A stretch of 21,465 bases of DNA, from contig JALLLT010000128.1 in NCBI GenBank assembly GCA_025266875.1, positions 1-21,465 on the forward strand, given 5' to 3'. Numbering within the stretch: the stretch's first letter is position 1; the number at the start of each line of letters is the position of its first letter. Positions 9,151 to 19,338 of the stretch are shown here, piece by piece. The notes beneath the pieces were generated by a model, which searched no databases, was not told the DNA's origin, and worked only from the letters and a program-made list of their open reading frames with translations. A program made the translations under genes and the position numbers. The stretch is from Fennellomyces sp. T-0311. Lineage: Eukaryota; Mucoromycota; Mucoromycetes; Mucorales; Lichtheimiaceae.

Positions 9151-11241
9151 TTAGCCGATGGTCTTACGTGGTAACGGAATGACTATGAGATTGTTGTCAA
9201 TCCACGGGCAGACAGCAACCGGAGAGAAAATCCTATGAACAGGAAGAATACAATCCCTACTCAGTGGTAACAGCTGGGACTCGTCCTTGCATACCGCCAA
9301 ACCAAACGGAGCAAAAGACGCAAAGGCTGGATGAGACTTCGCGAACCATCGAACAAATGCATATACGTGTTGCCCCGTACGTGGTTCGTTTGTCTCCTCG
9401 CAAATAGCCTCGGCCAAGTGCACAAAGAAATATTCAATCCTACCATACCGAAACTCCATCTCATCACAATCTAGGATTGGCTGATTGTCGTTGTCGGTCT
9501 TGTCGAAGTAGGCTTGAATATAACATCCCTGGTACTTCTAGCGTCGGTGCTTCGGTACAGTTGGCCTAGGATGTCGATTGTTGTGAACTTTCTGATCCTG
9601 TTACTCACCACCAGTGCTCCATCCTTAATCTCGCCTGTAATTTAAACATATTAATCAATGTCCATATGTGTACATGTGTAATTACCTGTCGCCCTGTATT
9701 GGCTTCCAATATACAATTCGCTGTAATGGGCGAACAAACACTTATAGTGCTCGTCACTCATTGCAACGAACTGCGACTGGATCTTGGTGGTCTGGATTAC
9801 AGATGGCGGCAGTGGCTCCTGACCAGTGACCTCTTCGTCGCCCAGTTCCTCTGCATAGCCGAGGAAACGGGGCAAGTCAAAGTGAGCATGGTGGTTTGTG
9901 GTGTCGATGGTGGTGGCCTTGATGCTTGGAACAAGCGCTTCGAAAAGCCCAAGAAGGTTTGGATCTCTTGTTACTTGGAAGCCCTTGCTGGCCATGAAGC
10001 TATCCGCGAAGGACATCTCCAAGAAGCTTCGCATGAAGGTACCTTCAAAGCGATCCTTGTTGTTGGTATCAAAGCTTTTTATGAGGCCGTTGTACCGTTC
10101 GAACGAGAAAATCCAGAAAGCTGGTGCTGGGCCATAGTCAAGAACCGTTTCAGCAAGATGCAAATGCATATGCATATTCGGGGTGACTTCGTGATGACCG
10201 TACATCTCATCCACATTTATGCAGAATTGGCGGAAGTATTCATGCATTCTAGAAATGTCATGGGTGGTCAAGGAGGGCTTTGCGAGCAGGCGACAGGCAT
10301 CCACGAAAAGAAGCCAAATGTCCAGGTGGGATCTTGGGAGTCTTGTTTTCAGGAGCAGTGGTGACAAGGCCAAGGTCCACACGCGCCATTCAGCTGCTGT
10401 CATATGTGCACAGCACTGACCAACCTTACGCTTTGATATCTCGTAGCCGGGAGGAAGGTCGAATGTGTGCAGCTGCTCTTCCATGCTTGCAAAGTGGGCT
10501 GGCGTAAGATACGGCTGGTTGGTCTCTGGATCTATCACTCTCTGCCAAAGTTCCACCATCCGCCTGGCGGTTCCAAGAAACAGATTGTGCATTGGATCAA
10601 CAATCGTTGCGCGAACCCTTCGAAAGTATGTCAGGCGACACAACTCTGACCAACGGCAACCAGCATCATGCTCAACCGTCTGCCGTTCTTTGGCTGTTGT
10701 TGCTGTTGTCCACTGGTGCGACGCATCCAAGGCTTTGTTTTCGTCCATCGTTTGGGTGTTGATGTCGAAAACTGCCCAATTCCGATCTTTGGTGCCTGGG
10801 ATCGCTTCGAACCGTCGGTCGCATTTGTAACAGGCGCGGAAAGATCGGATACCGGTAAAGCCTGAAATCTTGCGTGCAGCAGGGATGTCACAAGCTACCA
10901 TCAAAAGTGCCGCACGGATTCTTGGCCCATTACAATCGCTCTCGTCAAGGAGTACACCAGTATAAAGCTGCTGTAGCTCATCGACAAGCGGACGAAGGTA
11001 ATTGTTAATCTGGTGGTTGCTTGGCTCATGTGGACCTGGCAGTACACCTACCAAGAGAATATTCTCTGGTTTGTAACGTTCAGATCGCGGCAAGTTATTG
11101 AGCGACAAATAAATTGCACCACATGAATATGCTGCGCCTTTAGCGTTTGGATTAAACCAATCGCAATTAAGCGTCAACAGTAGAGAATGATCATCATCTA
11201 CAAATGGTTTCCCCTCAGAATCCAAAGTCGCTCGCCACATT
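9151..11241 (-). pseudogene. Element C Tnp2-like transposase, 3' part (broken gene)
   Basis: Downstream half of the gene that starts at 18796. Coding runs 11238-9686, a 51 nt GT-AG intron follows (9685-9635), then a last exon 9634-9151. The half carries NCDWF, CDIPA, DPMHNLFLGT and FERYNG, so the candidate catalytic positions seen in element A are all kept. The last exon changes frame near 9526-9530: a one-base deletion in a C run (G run on the coding strand) separates LGQLYRS from the frame that ends in VIPLPRKTIG. Counting that base, all exon lengths sum to a multiple of three (about 997 aa). The 11239-11241 ATT is the target duplication made by element B. The protein is clearly more distant from A and B than they are from each other. 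Confidence 0.85.
11239..11241. other. Target site duplication ATT, left copy (element B)
   Basis: ATT before the CACTG terminus at 11242, matching ATT at 17727-17729. Keeping only one copy joins the two halves of the element C transposase gene in frame. Confidence 0.9.
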
Positions 11242-11264
11242 CACTGGGCGAAAAAGGAATAATC
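11242..11264 (+). repeat. Left terminal inverted repeat of element B (23 bp)
   Basis: Pairs with 17704-17726 with two A/G differences, at positions 14 and 18 of the repeat. Confidence 0.9.
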
Positions 11265-11302
11265 CCCTAGCGAGAAGTATGAGACTATGCTAGGGGATTA
11301 TT
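11258..11302. repeat. Terminal hairpin of element B with 14 bp perfect stem
   Basis: AATAATCCCCTAGC (11258-11271) and GCTAGGGGATTATT (11289-11302) are exact inverted copies around a 17 nt loop. GGATTATT or its complement recurs to about 11391, giving a subterminal motif set different from that of element C. Confidence 0.85.
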
Positions 11303-12510
11303 GACAATCCCGGGTGTAATGCCCCATTTTCAAGACAGAGGATTATTCCAGAGCAACTCGACGTTATTAATAATCCACTAGAGGATTATTAAAATGAGCG
11401 GCGAATCGGAGGGCCCATGTTTTTTATGCAAACGGCAGGTATACAACTTTAACTTTAATCTTGGTGTAATGGCGCGGTACATCAAAGCTGTATGGAAGGT
11501 TTCTTTTTGTGTAAACGTATACAGGGGCACCGTTTTGGTACACGCGTTGTTTATTTCGGAAGAGGTAGGAATCGTCTCATTTTTGGATTCGATACGGTTA
11601 TTAATTTTAGCAGCAAAATTGGCAAAATGGTGGTAGCAAATTATGGTTTTAGCAGTATAGCATTTTTATTATCAGAACAGACGAATAGTACTATTTAATT
11701 TCTATGGATCTATATAGCGCAGGGTAGTCCGATGTGAACGGCGATAGTGATAACTGCAGAAAGTATCAGAAATCCCGAATGCAACGGCATGGTGATGACT
11801 AACGCGTGGAAGATTCACCTTGGAAAGCCAACAGGTACCGCGATAACAACAGTGTGACAAGAGTGATATTGCTACCAAGGTAGACTTTGTGGGAACTGCC
11901 AAAGAAACAACTACTACAAGGGTAAGGGTTAGAAAGGATTGCCATACAGCAAAAGGAGAAACGTACCTTCTGTTTGGAACAATACCCGTGTGGCAGATCT
12001 GTTTAAAAAGAGTTTGTTAATCTCCCTGCAAATGAAGTTTGTAAATCGCATACCTTTATAGATTAAGCTGCTGAAATGGAGAACCCCGGTGGCAGTGCAG
12101 ACAAAGTATAATGTGAGCTAGCGTTATAGGAGGAAAACTTACTACAACCGATAGTTTGCTTCGTTGAGGGTAATATGATAGAAAGGAAAGCACAGCAGGA
12201 AGCACTAGAGCAAAAAGTGTTGGTGATTACATTGATAAGAATAGCGAAAGTAGTGAGTTACCTGGAGTTCCGGTGTAATAGTGGTGAAAAGTAGAAAGAG
12301 AGACGAACTCAATGTTTAGCTGAGAGATGCCCTTTTTATATTCGTTGAGATCACGGTCATTGCCGAAAACGTCCTTGCCGGTATATATAGCATAAGTATA
12401 CACAATATAAGGTTCTTCCCGCTTTTTTATCGGTTTTCCACTACTAGCACGCAACTGTAAACCATCATAACGTATACTATCGCAGTGCAGAGTATTTACT
12501 TATATACTAG
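11303..12510. other. Element B left subterminal and promoter region, no supportable gene
   Basis: The first 90 bp hold further GGATTATT copies. The remainder has short open frames without recognisable features. TATATATAG at about 12381-12389 and TTATATACTA just before the start codon are possible TATA elements for the gene at 12511. Confidence 0.45.
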
Positions 12511-13699
12511 ATGTCCAACAACAACAACAACGAGTTGACGCACTTTGAGCGTATCCGCGCTCAAGAGAATGCTGAGGCAATGCAGTCTTTGATTGCAATG
12601 GTCCATAGTCTGCAGGACCAAAACAATCAGCTGCAGGACCAAGTCAATCAGCTGCAGGCACGGCTACTCGAGAACGAGCAGCAGATGCAACAGATGAGTG
12701 CTCTGCTTGCCGGCCAGCAGCTCGTGAGCCAGTCTGTTGTGGTGTCCGGGGCTGTGGCTACCACCATGCCCGCTGTACCTGCAGCTGTCGAATACAGCCA
12801 GGAAGAACGTCGCGCTGTTGAGGTAGAATGAATCGAGAAACTGAGATGAGCAAGTATTTATTATGTGCTTAGGATCTGGTGCATAAAAGAGTGAAGTCGT
12901 TGCGAAACGATCCAGTGGCACCGATGGAGTTCGACTTCGCGGTAACTTATCGTGCCGAGGCCAACAAGGAGATGGCCAAGGCTGTAACGGACTATGTTCA
13001 CGCACAGCCAGGTGCCGTGAACGATCGCAAGTTCATTCGCAGCGCAGTACAGACGTACTACAACACGCTGCGAAGAAAATACAACACGCCCAAGGCCAAG
13101 GCAAATGCAAAGATGCGCAGAAGTCGACGAACGAACCGGGTGACGGATGTTTGTATCTATTAAAATATAGGAAGACCAAGTTCTAATGTATAAAATGATC
13201 TGTAGAAGCTGAAGGCGCGCATCGCCGCGTATAACATGAACTCGACTACGCTGGAAGCAACTTTTCCTGGCGGAAAGAGATATCTGGAACGTGAGTGCAT
13301 GTCTCCAGAACTCAGTGACATGGAAGGCAGCATGAAAGTCCTGCGTTATCGAGTACCTGCGTTTCGCACGGAAGGGGTAAGGATTTTTCTTAGGAAAGAG
13401 CTTTATTTTTCTGAAAATACGGCGTTGTTATGTAGGTGGCCCGGTACTTTGCCAAACTTGATGGCTACACCAACAAGGGCAAGAGACAACAGCGCCACTA
13501 TGGCCAAGATGTCGCGATGGAGGATGCCGGTGCTCAAGGGGAAGGTGTTGCGTATGAGGCCGGCATCGCTCCCGACCGTGTAGGAACTGGCCGCGGAAGA
13601 AAGAGCGATGGCGAGTTCCAGCTGAGGGAGGAAGTAGACGAGGAGCGCAAAGTTATGAGTGCCGCTCTTATGGCTGATCAGCCTTCTTGGGCACTTTAA
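12511..13699 (+). CDS. CACTA accessory (TnpA-like) protein, four exons, 337 aa
   Basis: Exons are 12511-12822, 12873-13139, 13206-13376 and 13436-13699; introns are 50, 66 and 59 nt, GT-AG, all phase 0. The product has an Asn run after the start and a Gln-rich coiled coil at about 18-70, with the DNA duplicated within it (LQDQ-NNQ / LQDQ-VNQ). A strongly basic segment follows at 156-193 (IRSAVQTYYNTLRRK then RRSRR). Next come an acidic/polar CMSPELSD (224-231), VPAFR (243-247) before the last intron, and a C-terminus PSWAL. The parts and intron sites parallel the gene at 6969-8284. The second intron is followed by KL-x-R in this gene and KL-x2-R in the other. It is likely a DNA-binding partner of the element B transposase (inference). 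No lesion is visible. Confidence 0.75.
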
Positions 13700-13755
13700 A
13701 AAAAATATTTATCTTATCCAGCAACAATTTTTTTGGTGGCCAACAACTTTTATTT

Positions 13756-16700
13756 TTAAATGGTGATTCTTTTTGGTAGCGGGATGACAACCATCAAAGC
13801 CTCGTCAGCATCTATTTGCGGCCCATGCGGGACAACGGCAACTTGCGAGTGGATCCGATGGACCGGGACAATGCAGCTGGCAGCTTCGGGCATGTATTGT
13901 GTGTGCCATTCTTCAAGGGTGCCGCTGGTGAAGCGTTGGCGGGATGGCGGAACAGGCCGGTACCAACAAACAAAGGCGAGGTAATGGTGCGTTTGCTGTC
14001 GGCCCAAGACGATCGAAGCGCGAAAAAAGTACTGAACACGGCCAGTCCAAGCAACAGGATCATTACCTTGGAAGTATATGGCTTGGATGTGCGAGCCCCG
14101 TGGTGTTGATGCTGCTGCTGACCGGTATGTCTGGCCGAAGATCTCGATCGCTCAAACTTTTCGACTGTTCGTTGAACAAAATGACGCGTGAGCAGACCCT
14201 GATTCTTGTCGAAAATCTCGTTCGTGTGGTAGGTGTCTTGGAAGAACTGAAGTAGCAGCTGGTAGTGATCTTCATTCAAACGTACTTCAACACCGTCAGC
14301 CATGGAAGCAAAGGTAGCTGGCGGCATTGGTTCCGATCCGGTGACGTTGATTCCAAGACTTGGATTGACAGAGAAGTCGAGGAATCTCTCGTAATTGAAG
14401 GTACTTGCATGCTGGCGCTCGGGTTGACGGAAGGATTGACCAGCAATCCGTAGCAACATGCCGAATTCTTCGGTGCGATCTTGGAAACGGTCAGTCCAGC
14501 CTTGCACAAAGTCCACAGCGCCAGTCTTCTTAATGAACCACTTCATGAAGGTCACCTCGAAGGAATCCTTCTGGTTGGTCTCAGCATCCTTCAAGTAGCC
14601 GTTGTATCTCTCGAACATGAAGACCCAGAAACCGTAGACAGGACCCGCGTCTTGCAAGCAGTCGCGTAAGTGAAGGTGGAGGTGCATGTTAGGCGTCACT
14701 GATAAATCACCATACAGTTCTGCACACATGCGCACAAACGCGACAAGCTTTTGATGCGATTCATCGATTTCGGCATTTGTGATACGAGTTTTGATAATCA
14801 ACCGGCAAGCGTCGACGAAAAGCATCCAATGGTCATACAGGTTCTGGGCCAAAACATGGTGGAGCACGTAGGGAGAGTATATCAGCGTCCATACCCTCCA
14901 GTCATCAGCGGTCATGAAGCCAAACTTCCTCTGGATCTTGCGTTGCAGAGTGGGCAATTCGGGAGGCAAGATGATCCGGTCGGCGAGTGTTTGCATGTCC
15001 CTAAGCACTGATTCTGTCAGAATACCTTGGTTCTTCCAGATGGTAACCATTCGAGCAGGAGTGCCAAGAAACAGGTTGTGCATAGGATCGATAAGCACGG
15101 CACGCGTGGCGTCAAAGTAGGAGAGGCGATGTAACTGCGACCAGCGCGTTCCATTCTCTCGCTCCAGTTGATAACGTGCAGTCTGGGTTGCTGCTGCTCG
15201 CCACATCTCGGCGAAACGGCGATTGTCGGCATTATGACGCAAGGTGTCCTCGGGGATGTCTACGCCGGCGTAGATCATGTTATGCGTTTCGGGATCGGTG
15301 ATGAACTCTCGGTAGCACTTGTTGCAGGCGCGTGTGCTTGAATGGGCCGTAAAGCCACAGACCTTCCTGCTTGCCGGCATATCACACGCAACATTGAGCA
15401 AGGCCGCTCGTACTCGAGTACTACGCATTTGGCGGGTCTGCATGGTGACGCCGGTATAGAGCTCACAAAGTTCATTGGTCAAGGGCTCAAGGTAGTTGTT
15501 CATTTCATAGGTGCTTGGCTCCTTTGGTCCGGGCATAACACCAACAAGGATGACGTTCTCTACCTTATAACGCTCCGCGCGAGGCAGGTTGTTCACCGTC
15601 AGGTAGATCGCGCCGCAAGAGTAACCACTGTCATAGGGTGCAAACCAATCAACATTGAGCGTCAACATCAGGGATCGAGGGTCGTCGACAAATGTTGCGT
15701 TGTTTTCATCTTTGATTGAACGCCACATGGCCCCATGGTGAATGTCTGTTCTGGTAACGCCCAAGTACGGATGCTGCCGCCACTCCAAGATCTTTTGCTC
15801 GAAGCCGTCGCGCTTGAAGAGCTTCTGCAAGCTGTCAACCAGTGGATAGTACGCGAACTGCTTGACAGGTGTACCGGACGCACGAGGTGAGTTGTTGGAT
15901 GATCCCTTGAATAGCCTTGTTGCACACACGTCGCCATTCAGGTGCATGGTCGAGCAGGTTGCAGGCGCAGTGGCAGATTCGAAGATTGCATGACATGTGG
16001 GACAAGCAACATACAGCACGATCGGGTCGGTCAACTCGTTGAATCCGATACGGCGACGGATGTGCGCATAGTACTCGGTATGTCGAATGCTGGGACTGGT
16101 ACAGCGGCAAATAGCATCACAACAAAGCTGATCAGGGTGGCGGCGGTGCGTTCCGAGGTGTAGTGCAGTTGGAAGAGGACAAGAAACATGAGCGCAAAAA
16201 GTATTGGCTGTGGAATAAGAACGTTTGAGCGAGGACTTGGCTCAGGTACATCTAAAGCATCTTTGTTAGTTTACTATTGCTCAAAGTATGTAGTGCGCGC
16301 TCTCAACAAACCTTCGTTATCACCAATCAAGGCGGTCAGCTCATTTACCATCTCCATTGCGGGATCATTCTCGGTCTCCTGATCTTCCGTTGGCTGTTCA
16401 TGGAATAGTTCTTGCGGCAACGGTGGCTGGTTCGGCACAGTGGGTGCGCCTGGCAGTTCGTGTGGCAATGGTGCTATATACAATTTTTATCAGCAAGCTA
16501 GTTTTTAATATTGTTTGGAGACATACCATCAGCACTGCGTTCGCCGTCCACAACCATCGGATCATCGGTTTCATGGTCGCCAGCTTCAACATCATCAGCA
16601 ACGTCGTTTTGAACTGCAGTAGCGGCATCCATCGAAGCAGCACGTTGGGCTATTAATTAACTGTCAGTTGGACGCATGAAAATGGTACAACGGTGGACTT

Positions 16701-16839
16701 TACCAATGATTGCGGCCAATCGGTCAGCTCTGGCGCGCTCACGATGTGCCTGATAGACTGCATCTCGCACAAGGGCGCCACGAGGGTTGGATTGGGTGCA
16801 GTATGTGCACATGCACAAGTACAATTGCTGGGATGACAT
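13756..16839 (-). pseudogene. Element B Tnp2-like transposase, four exons, two 1-nt deletions
   Basis: Exons are 16839-16704, 16649-16527, 16473-16312 and 16251-13756; introns are 54, 53 and 60 nt, GT-AG, phase 1. The third has a CTAAC branch-point-like site. It is closely related to the element A protein along its whole length, including C9-x-C11-x2-C14, VDWFAP, CDMPASRK, DPMHNLFLGT and FERYNG. Two frame breaks are seen by comparison with A. One is at about 16050-16070, between PAFDIPS and IGFNELTDP. The other is at about 14149-14155, between VEKFE and the IEIFGQ equivalent. Each is one base short relative to A. Restoring both bases would give about 972 aa, near the 960 of A. It is either a recent pseudogene or affected by assembly errors. 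Confidence 0.85.
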
Positions 16840-16908
16840 TGGGGTAACAGGTAAGGATGGGTCTGAAGAGTATGAATGAAGTGCCTTTAATGATGCTTCT
16901 TGGACGCG

Positions 16909-16916
16909 TTTATATA
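16909..16916 (-). promoter_or_regulatory. TATA box of the element B transposase gene
   Basis: TATATAAA on the minus strand, about 70 bp upstream of the start codon at 16839, the same spacing as in element A. Confidence 0.55.
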
Positions 16917-17703
16917 TCTTCTTGGCCTTTCACGTATGATGTGATCCACCGAAATAAACGTTCTTTGAACACGTAATCACTTCCTTGGCAGCGTATTTTC
17001 TTGTTATTTCAAACTATCACGTCTCTTGGCAATCCAAATGGATCACACGTTGACAGGCCACGACACGATCCAGCATCACGTTTTCGGAATTCCTTTCGAC
17101 TTCCTATTTTGATTCTGTGTCTGCAGAAGTATGCTGATAAAAATAGCATCTAGCATAATTCTATTCCCTGGCATTGAAAGGTCATTGCCATGTGCAACGT
17201 TGCAAGGCTGCTTTTGAAAGAAGAACTTTACGAATGCTCGGTCATCATGTCCTCATCATGAAGGAATCAACGACATTACGAATACTTTTTTTCACTGCTG
17301 TTGCTAAAATTCCCTTTTTATTTTGAATGTTCATCAGCCCACTGCTTTTGCGGTTCACCACTCAGCTAACTTCAACAAAAAAATAAACTATCGTGAGAAT
17401 TCCCTTACGGCTTGTTTCACTTTTGCCAAGCACCGCTATGGTTTTACAAGAGAAGTTACTGTTACGCATTGCCTAAATCAGGGTTTCTTGTGTCGTCCGT
17501 TGACGAATTACACCGGAAATACCTTTCCCGCCTTGCATGTGCTCACAAACGATGTCCAAAATACCGGAAATACCTTTATCACCCACCACTTTTCCCTTTT
17601 CCCTTCGGAATTGCCATCCGTCGCTGCAAAACTTGGGGGGCTCTGCCCATTCACACGTTCCCCCCACACAAATTTTAACAATCTCCTACTTCTGAAACTC
17701 TGT
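16917..17703. other. Element B right subterminal region, non-coding
   Basis: No supportable gene. CTTGGC occurs at 16921, 16984 and 17025, and ACCGGAAATACCTTT occurs twice, at 17512 and 17563, 51 bp apart. A plus-strand frame at 17323-17727 ends in the terminal repeat and shows no protein signature. Confidence 0.45.
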
Positions 17704-17726
17704 GATTACTCCCTTTTCGCCCAGTG
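17704..17726 (-). repeat. Right terminal inverted repeat of element B (23 bp)
   Basis: Reverse complement of 11242-11264 at 21 of 23 positions. It ends CAGTG at 17726 and is followed by the ATT duplication. Confidence 0.9.
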
Positions 17727-17729
17727 ATT
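17727..17729. other. Target site duplication ATT, right copy (element B)
   Basis: Matches 11239-11241. Confidence 0.9.
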
Positions 17730-18796
17730 CTGCCATCATAAACATCAAACAGCCTATTTCCAAAACGGGTGCGATGTCTCCATGCATTGATCCGTTCCAA
17801 AAAGTTTGGCCGCTTGAACATCATCCTCAGCCCCAAAATGACAGAGTGATAAGGAAACTCCTTCAAGGCCACTGGCCCTGTTGAGCTCCTTTTCACTAGT
17901 GGCCCCCCGCATGTCTTCCTAACCATGCTTGCCCAAGGGTGGTTTGGAAACTCGATATGGTCGCAGAACTGTTGTTCCTGACGAACCAAATCATTGAGCT
18001 TATAAATCTTATGACACTTTTGACAAGTAACATAAGAAGTCAAACCGTCTTCATAAAAAGCAACCCCCATATGGCCGCGAAGCATGGACACTTTCTTTGG
18101 CAACTTGAACGGAGCATTGACCTCGGAAAGAAGAACATTGACAAACGCCATTAGCAATTCTCCAGCAGCCTCAGACAGGAACTGCCGCTGGAAGAGAACT
18201 AGGAACATGCCAAGGAACAAGTACAGCCTCTCAGAACCAGTGGTTGGCTCTGGGTGTACAGGCAATAAAAAACATGGTTAAAAGAGTATAATTTTTGGCA
18301 GTAACGACACTGACCATTCTCGGTTGTAGCAAAAGGGATCTCGTCCTCGCCATTCTCATTGCTGCCCTCATTGCTACCGTCTTCGACATTTTCGCCCTCG
18401 TTTTCGCTGTCGAAATCGACATCGTCATTCCAATACGCGTCTGGAAGACGCGAAAAACTCTCTTCCACTACAACAGGCTGCACTGGAAGTTCGTTGTTCG
18501 CAGCAGTGATTTCAACAGCGCCTTCACTACCACAGCCGTAATCGTATTCAACGTCTAATTCGTTATGTTGATTAACTTTACAAAGTACCGTTTTTTTTGG
18601 TACCTTCTTGGAAATCAACATCCATGTTGCTATTACGTCTGGCAACCATTTCGTCATAACGATTGGTGCCGATGTATTCGTAATGGCAAAGACGTGTTCG
18701 AGGCTTCTGGGGTAAATATGTCCCCTTGCTTGCTTTAAAGCAATTATCACAATAGCAAGGTACGAGTTTCTTCTGGCGCATATAATGAAATGACAT
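17727..18796 (-). pseudogene. Element C Tnp2-like transposase, 5' part (broken gene)
   Basis: Upstream half of the gene continued at 11238-9151. Exons are 18796-18604 and 18554-18315, then a third exon from 18249 that is cut at 17727 by element B; introns are 49 and 65 nt, GT-AG, phase 1. The N-terminus has a KKLVPCYCDNC motif (C14-x-C16-x2-C19), a long acidic Asp/Glu/Asn linker, the Leu/Phe-rich block LGMFLVLFQ and a TCQKCHKIY zinc-ligand pair. The sequence stops in DVYDGR; the matching DGAMW segment of element A continues in the other half as MWRATL. No clear TATA box is seen before 18796. Confidence 0.85.
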
Positions 18797-18880
18797 TTTT
18801 GGTAAAAAAAAAAAGGATAAGGTACAAAAAGTAGCAGTGATAGGACTTCGAGTTTTTTTTGTGATTAAATTATCTCTTCA
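18797..18880. other. Short 5' region of the element C transposase gene
   Basis: AT-rich leader between the start codon and the tandem array, with a run of A residues. No convincing TATA box, so the promoter may lie in the array or the subterminal repeats. Confidence 0.4.
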
Positions 18881-19135
18881 GTCTGAAATTGACTAGCGAA
18901 AAAAATTGACCAAGGAAAAGTTGGTCTGGAATTGACTAGGAGACTAGTAAAAAAAAAGTTGGTCTGAAATTGACTAGAAAAAAGAAAGCTGGTCTGAAAT
19001 TGACTAGGAAAAAAAAGCTGGTCTGAAATTGACTAGGAAAAAAAAGTTGGTCTGAAATTGACTAGGAAAAAAAAGTTGATCTGAAATTGACTACTAAGAA
19101 AAAAAAATTGGTCTAAAATTAACTTAGGAAAAAAA
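18881..19135 (+). repeat. Tandem array, about 29 bp unit, eight copies
   Basis: Units of the form GGTCTGAAATTGACTAGG followed by an A-rich spacer start near 18881, 18923, 18961, 18991, 19020, 19049, 19078 and 19110. Central copies are nearly identical and outer ones are degenerate, as expected for unequal exchange or slippage. The array lies only at the transposase-promoter end of element C. Confidence 0.9.
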
Positions 19136-19148
19136 AACATTTTTTTTA

Positions 19149-19255
19149 GCTAGCTCAAATCCCACATTTGAGCATTTGAGCGCGCTCAAAAAACCCAGCA
19201 ATTTTGAGCTGGCTCAAATTGGCTCAAAGTCCACATTTGAGCAGTCCGCTCAAAA
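19149..19255. repeat. GCTCAAA/TTTGAGC subterminal repeats, right end of element C
   Basis: About eight or nine motif copies in both orientations. The block GCTCAAATCCCACATTTGAG occurs here and at the left end near 5371 in the same orientation, while GGCTCAAAGTCCACATTTGA has an inverted counterpart near 5438. The hairpin TTTGAGC-AGTCC-GCTCAAA (19236-19254) sits just inside the terminal repeat. Confidence 0.85.
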
Positions 19256-19280
19256 GCTAAAAATCATTTTAAGTGCAGTG
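19256..19280 (-). repeat. Right terminal inverted repeat of element C (25 bp)
   Basis: Exact inverted copy of 5301-5325, ending AAGTGCAGTG at 19280. Confidence 0.95.
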
Positions 19281-19283
19281 GCG
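19281..19283. other. Target site duplication GCG, right copy (element C)
   Basis: Matches 5298-5300. Confidence 0.85.
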
Positions 19284-19338
19284 AAAAAAGTATAAAAAGA
19301 GCTCGAATTCACCGCGCGCGATGCTCGGCAGATGTCTC

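Larger units (their letters stand above)
11242..17726 (-). mobile_element. Complete CACTA transposon, element B (6,485 bp), nested inside the element C transposase gene
   Basis: Terminal inverted repeats begin CACTGGGCGAAAA and agree at 21 of 23 positions; flanked by ATT duplications. It carries a plus-strand accessory gene (12511-13699) converging on a minus-strand Tnp2-like gene (16839-13756), the same plan as element C. The transposase is close to that of element A. Orientation is the same as elements A and C. Confidence 0.93.
5301..19280 (-). mobile_element. Complete CACTA transposon, element C (13,980 bp, holds nested element B)
   Basis: Bounded by perfect 25 bp terminal inverted repeats beginning CACTGCACTTAAAATGATTT and flanked by the 3 bp duplication GCG. 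Both ends carry many GCTCAAA/TTTGAGC subterminal motifs. Its own genes are a plus-strand accessory gene (6969-8284) and a minus-strand Tnp2-like transposase gene (18796 to 9151), which converge. Removing element B and one ATT copy leaves about 7.5 kb, an ordinary CACTA size. The strand given is that of the transposase. Confidence 0.92.

Noticed and set aside
11394..11698. Small plus-strand frames at the left end of element B
   Set aside because: No family features, no splice logic, and they lie in the subterminal region.
13812..14150. Alternative C-terminus of the element B transposase in the unshifted frame
   Set aside because: Comparison with element A shows the matching C-terminus lies in the other frame after a one-base deletion; the unshifted tail has no similarity.
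18881..19135. CRISPR-like array
   Set aside because: The spacers are A-rich and nearly the same each time, and the setting is a eukaryotic transposon; it is a simple tandem repeat.
5301..19280. A single giant transposon carrying many cargo genes
   Set aside because: The inner CACTG repeats and ATT duplication show that the extra 6.5 kb is an independent nested element.
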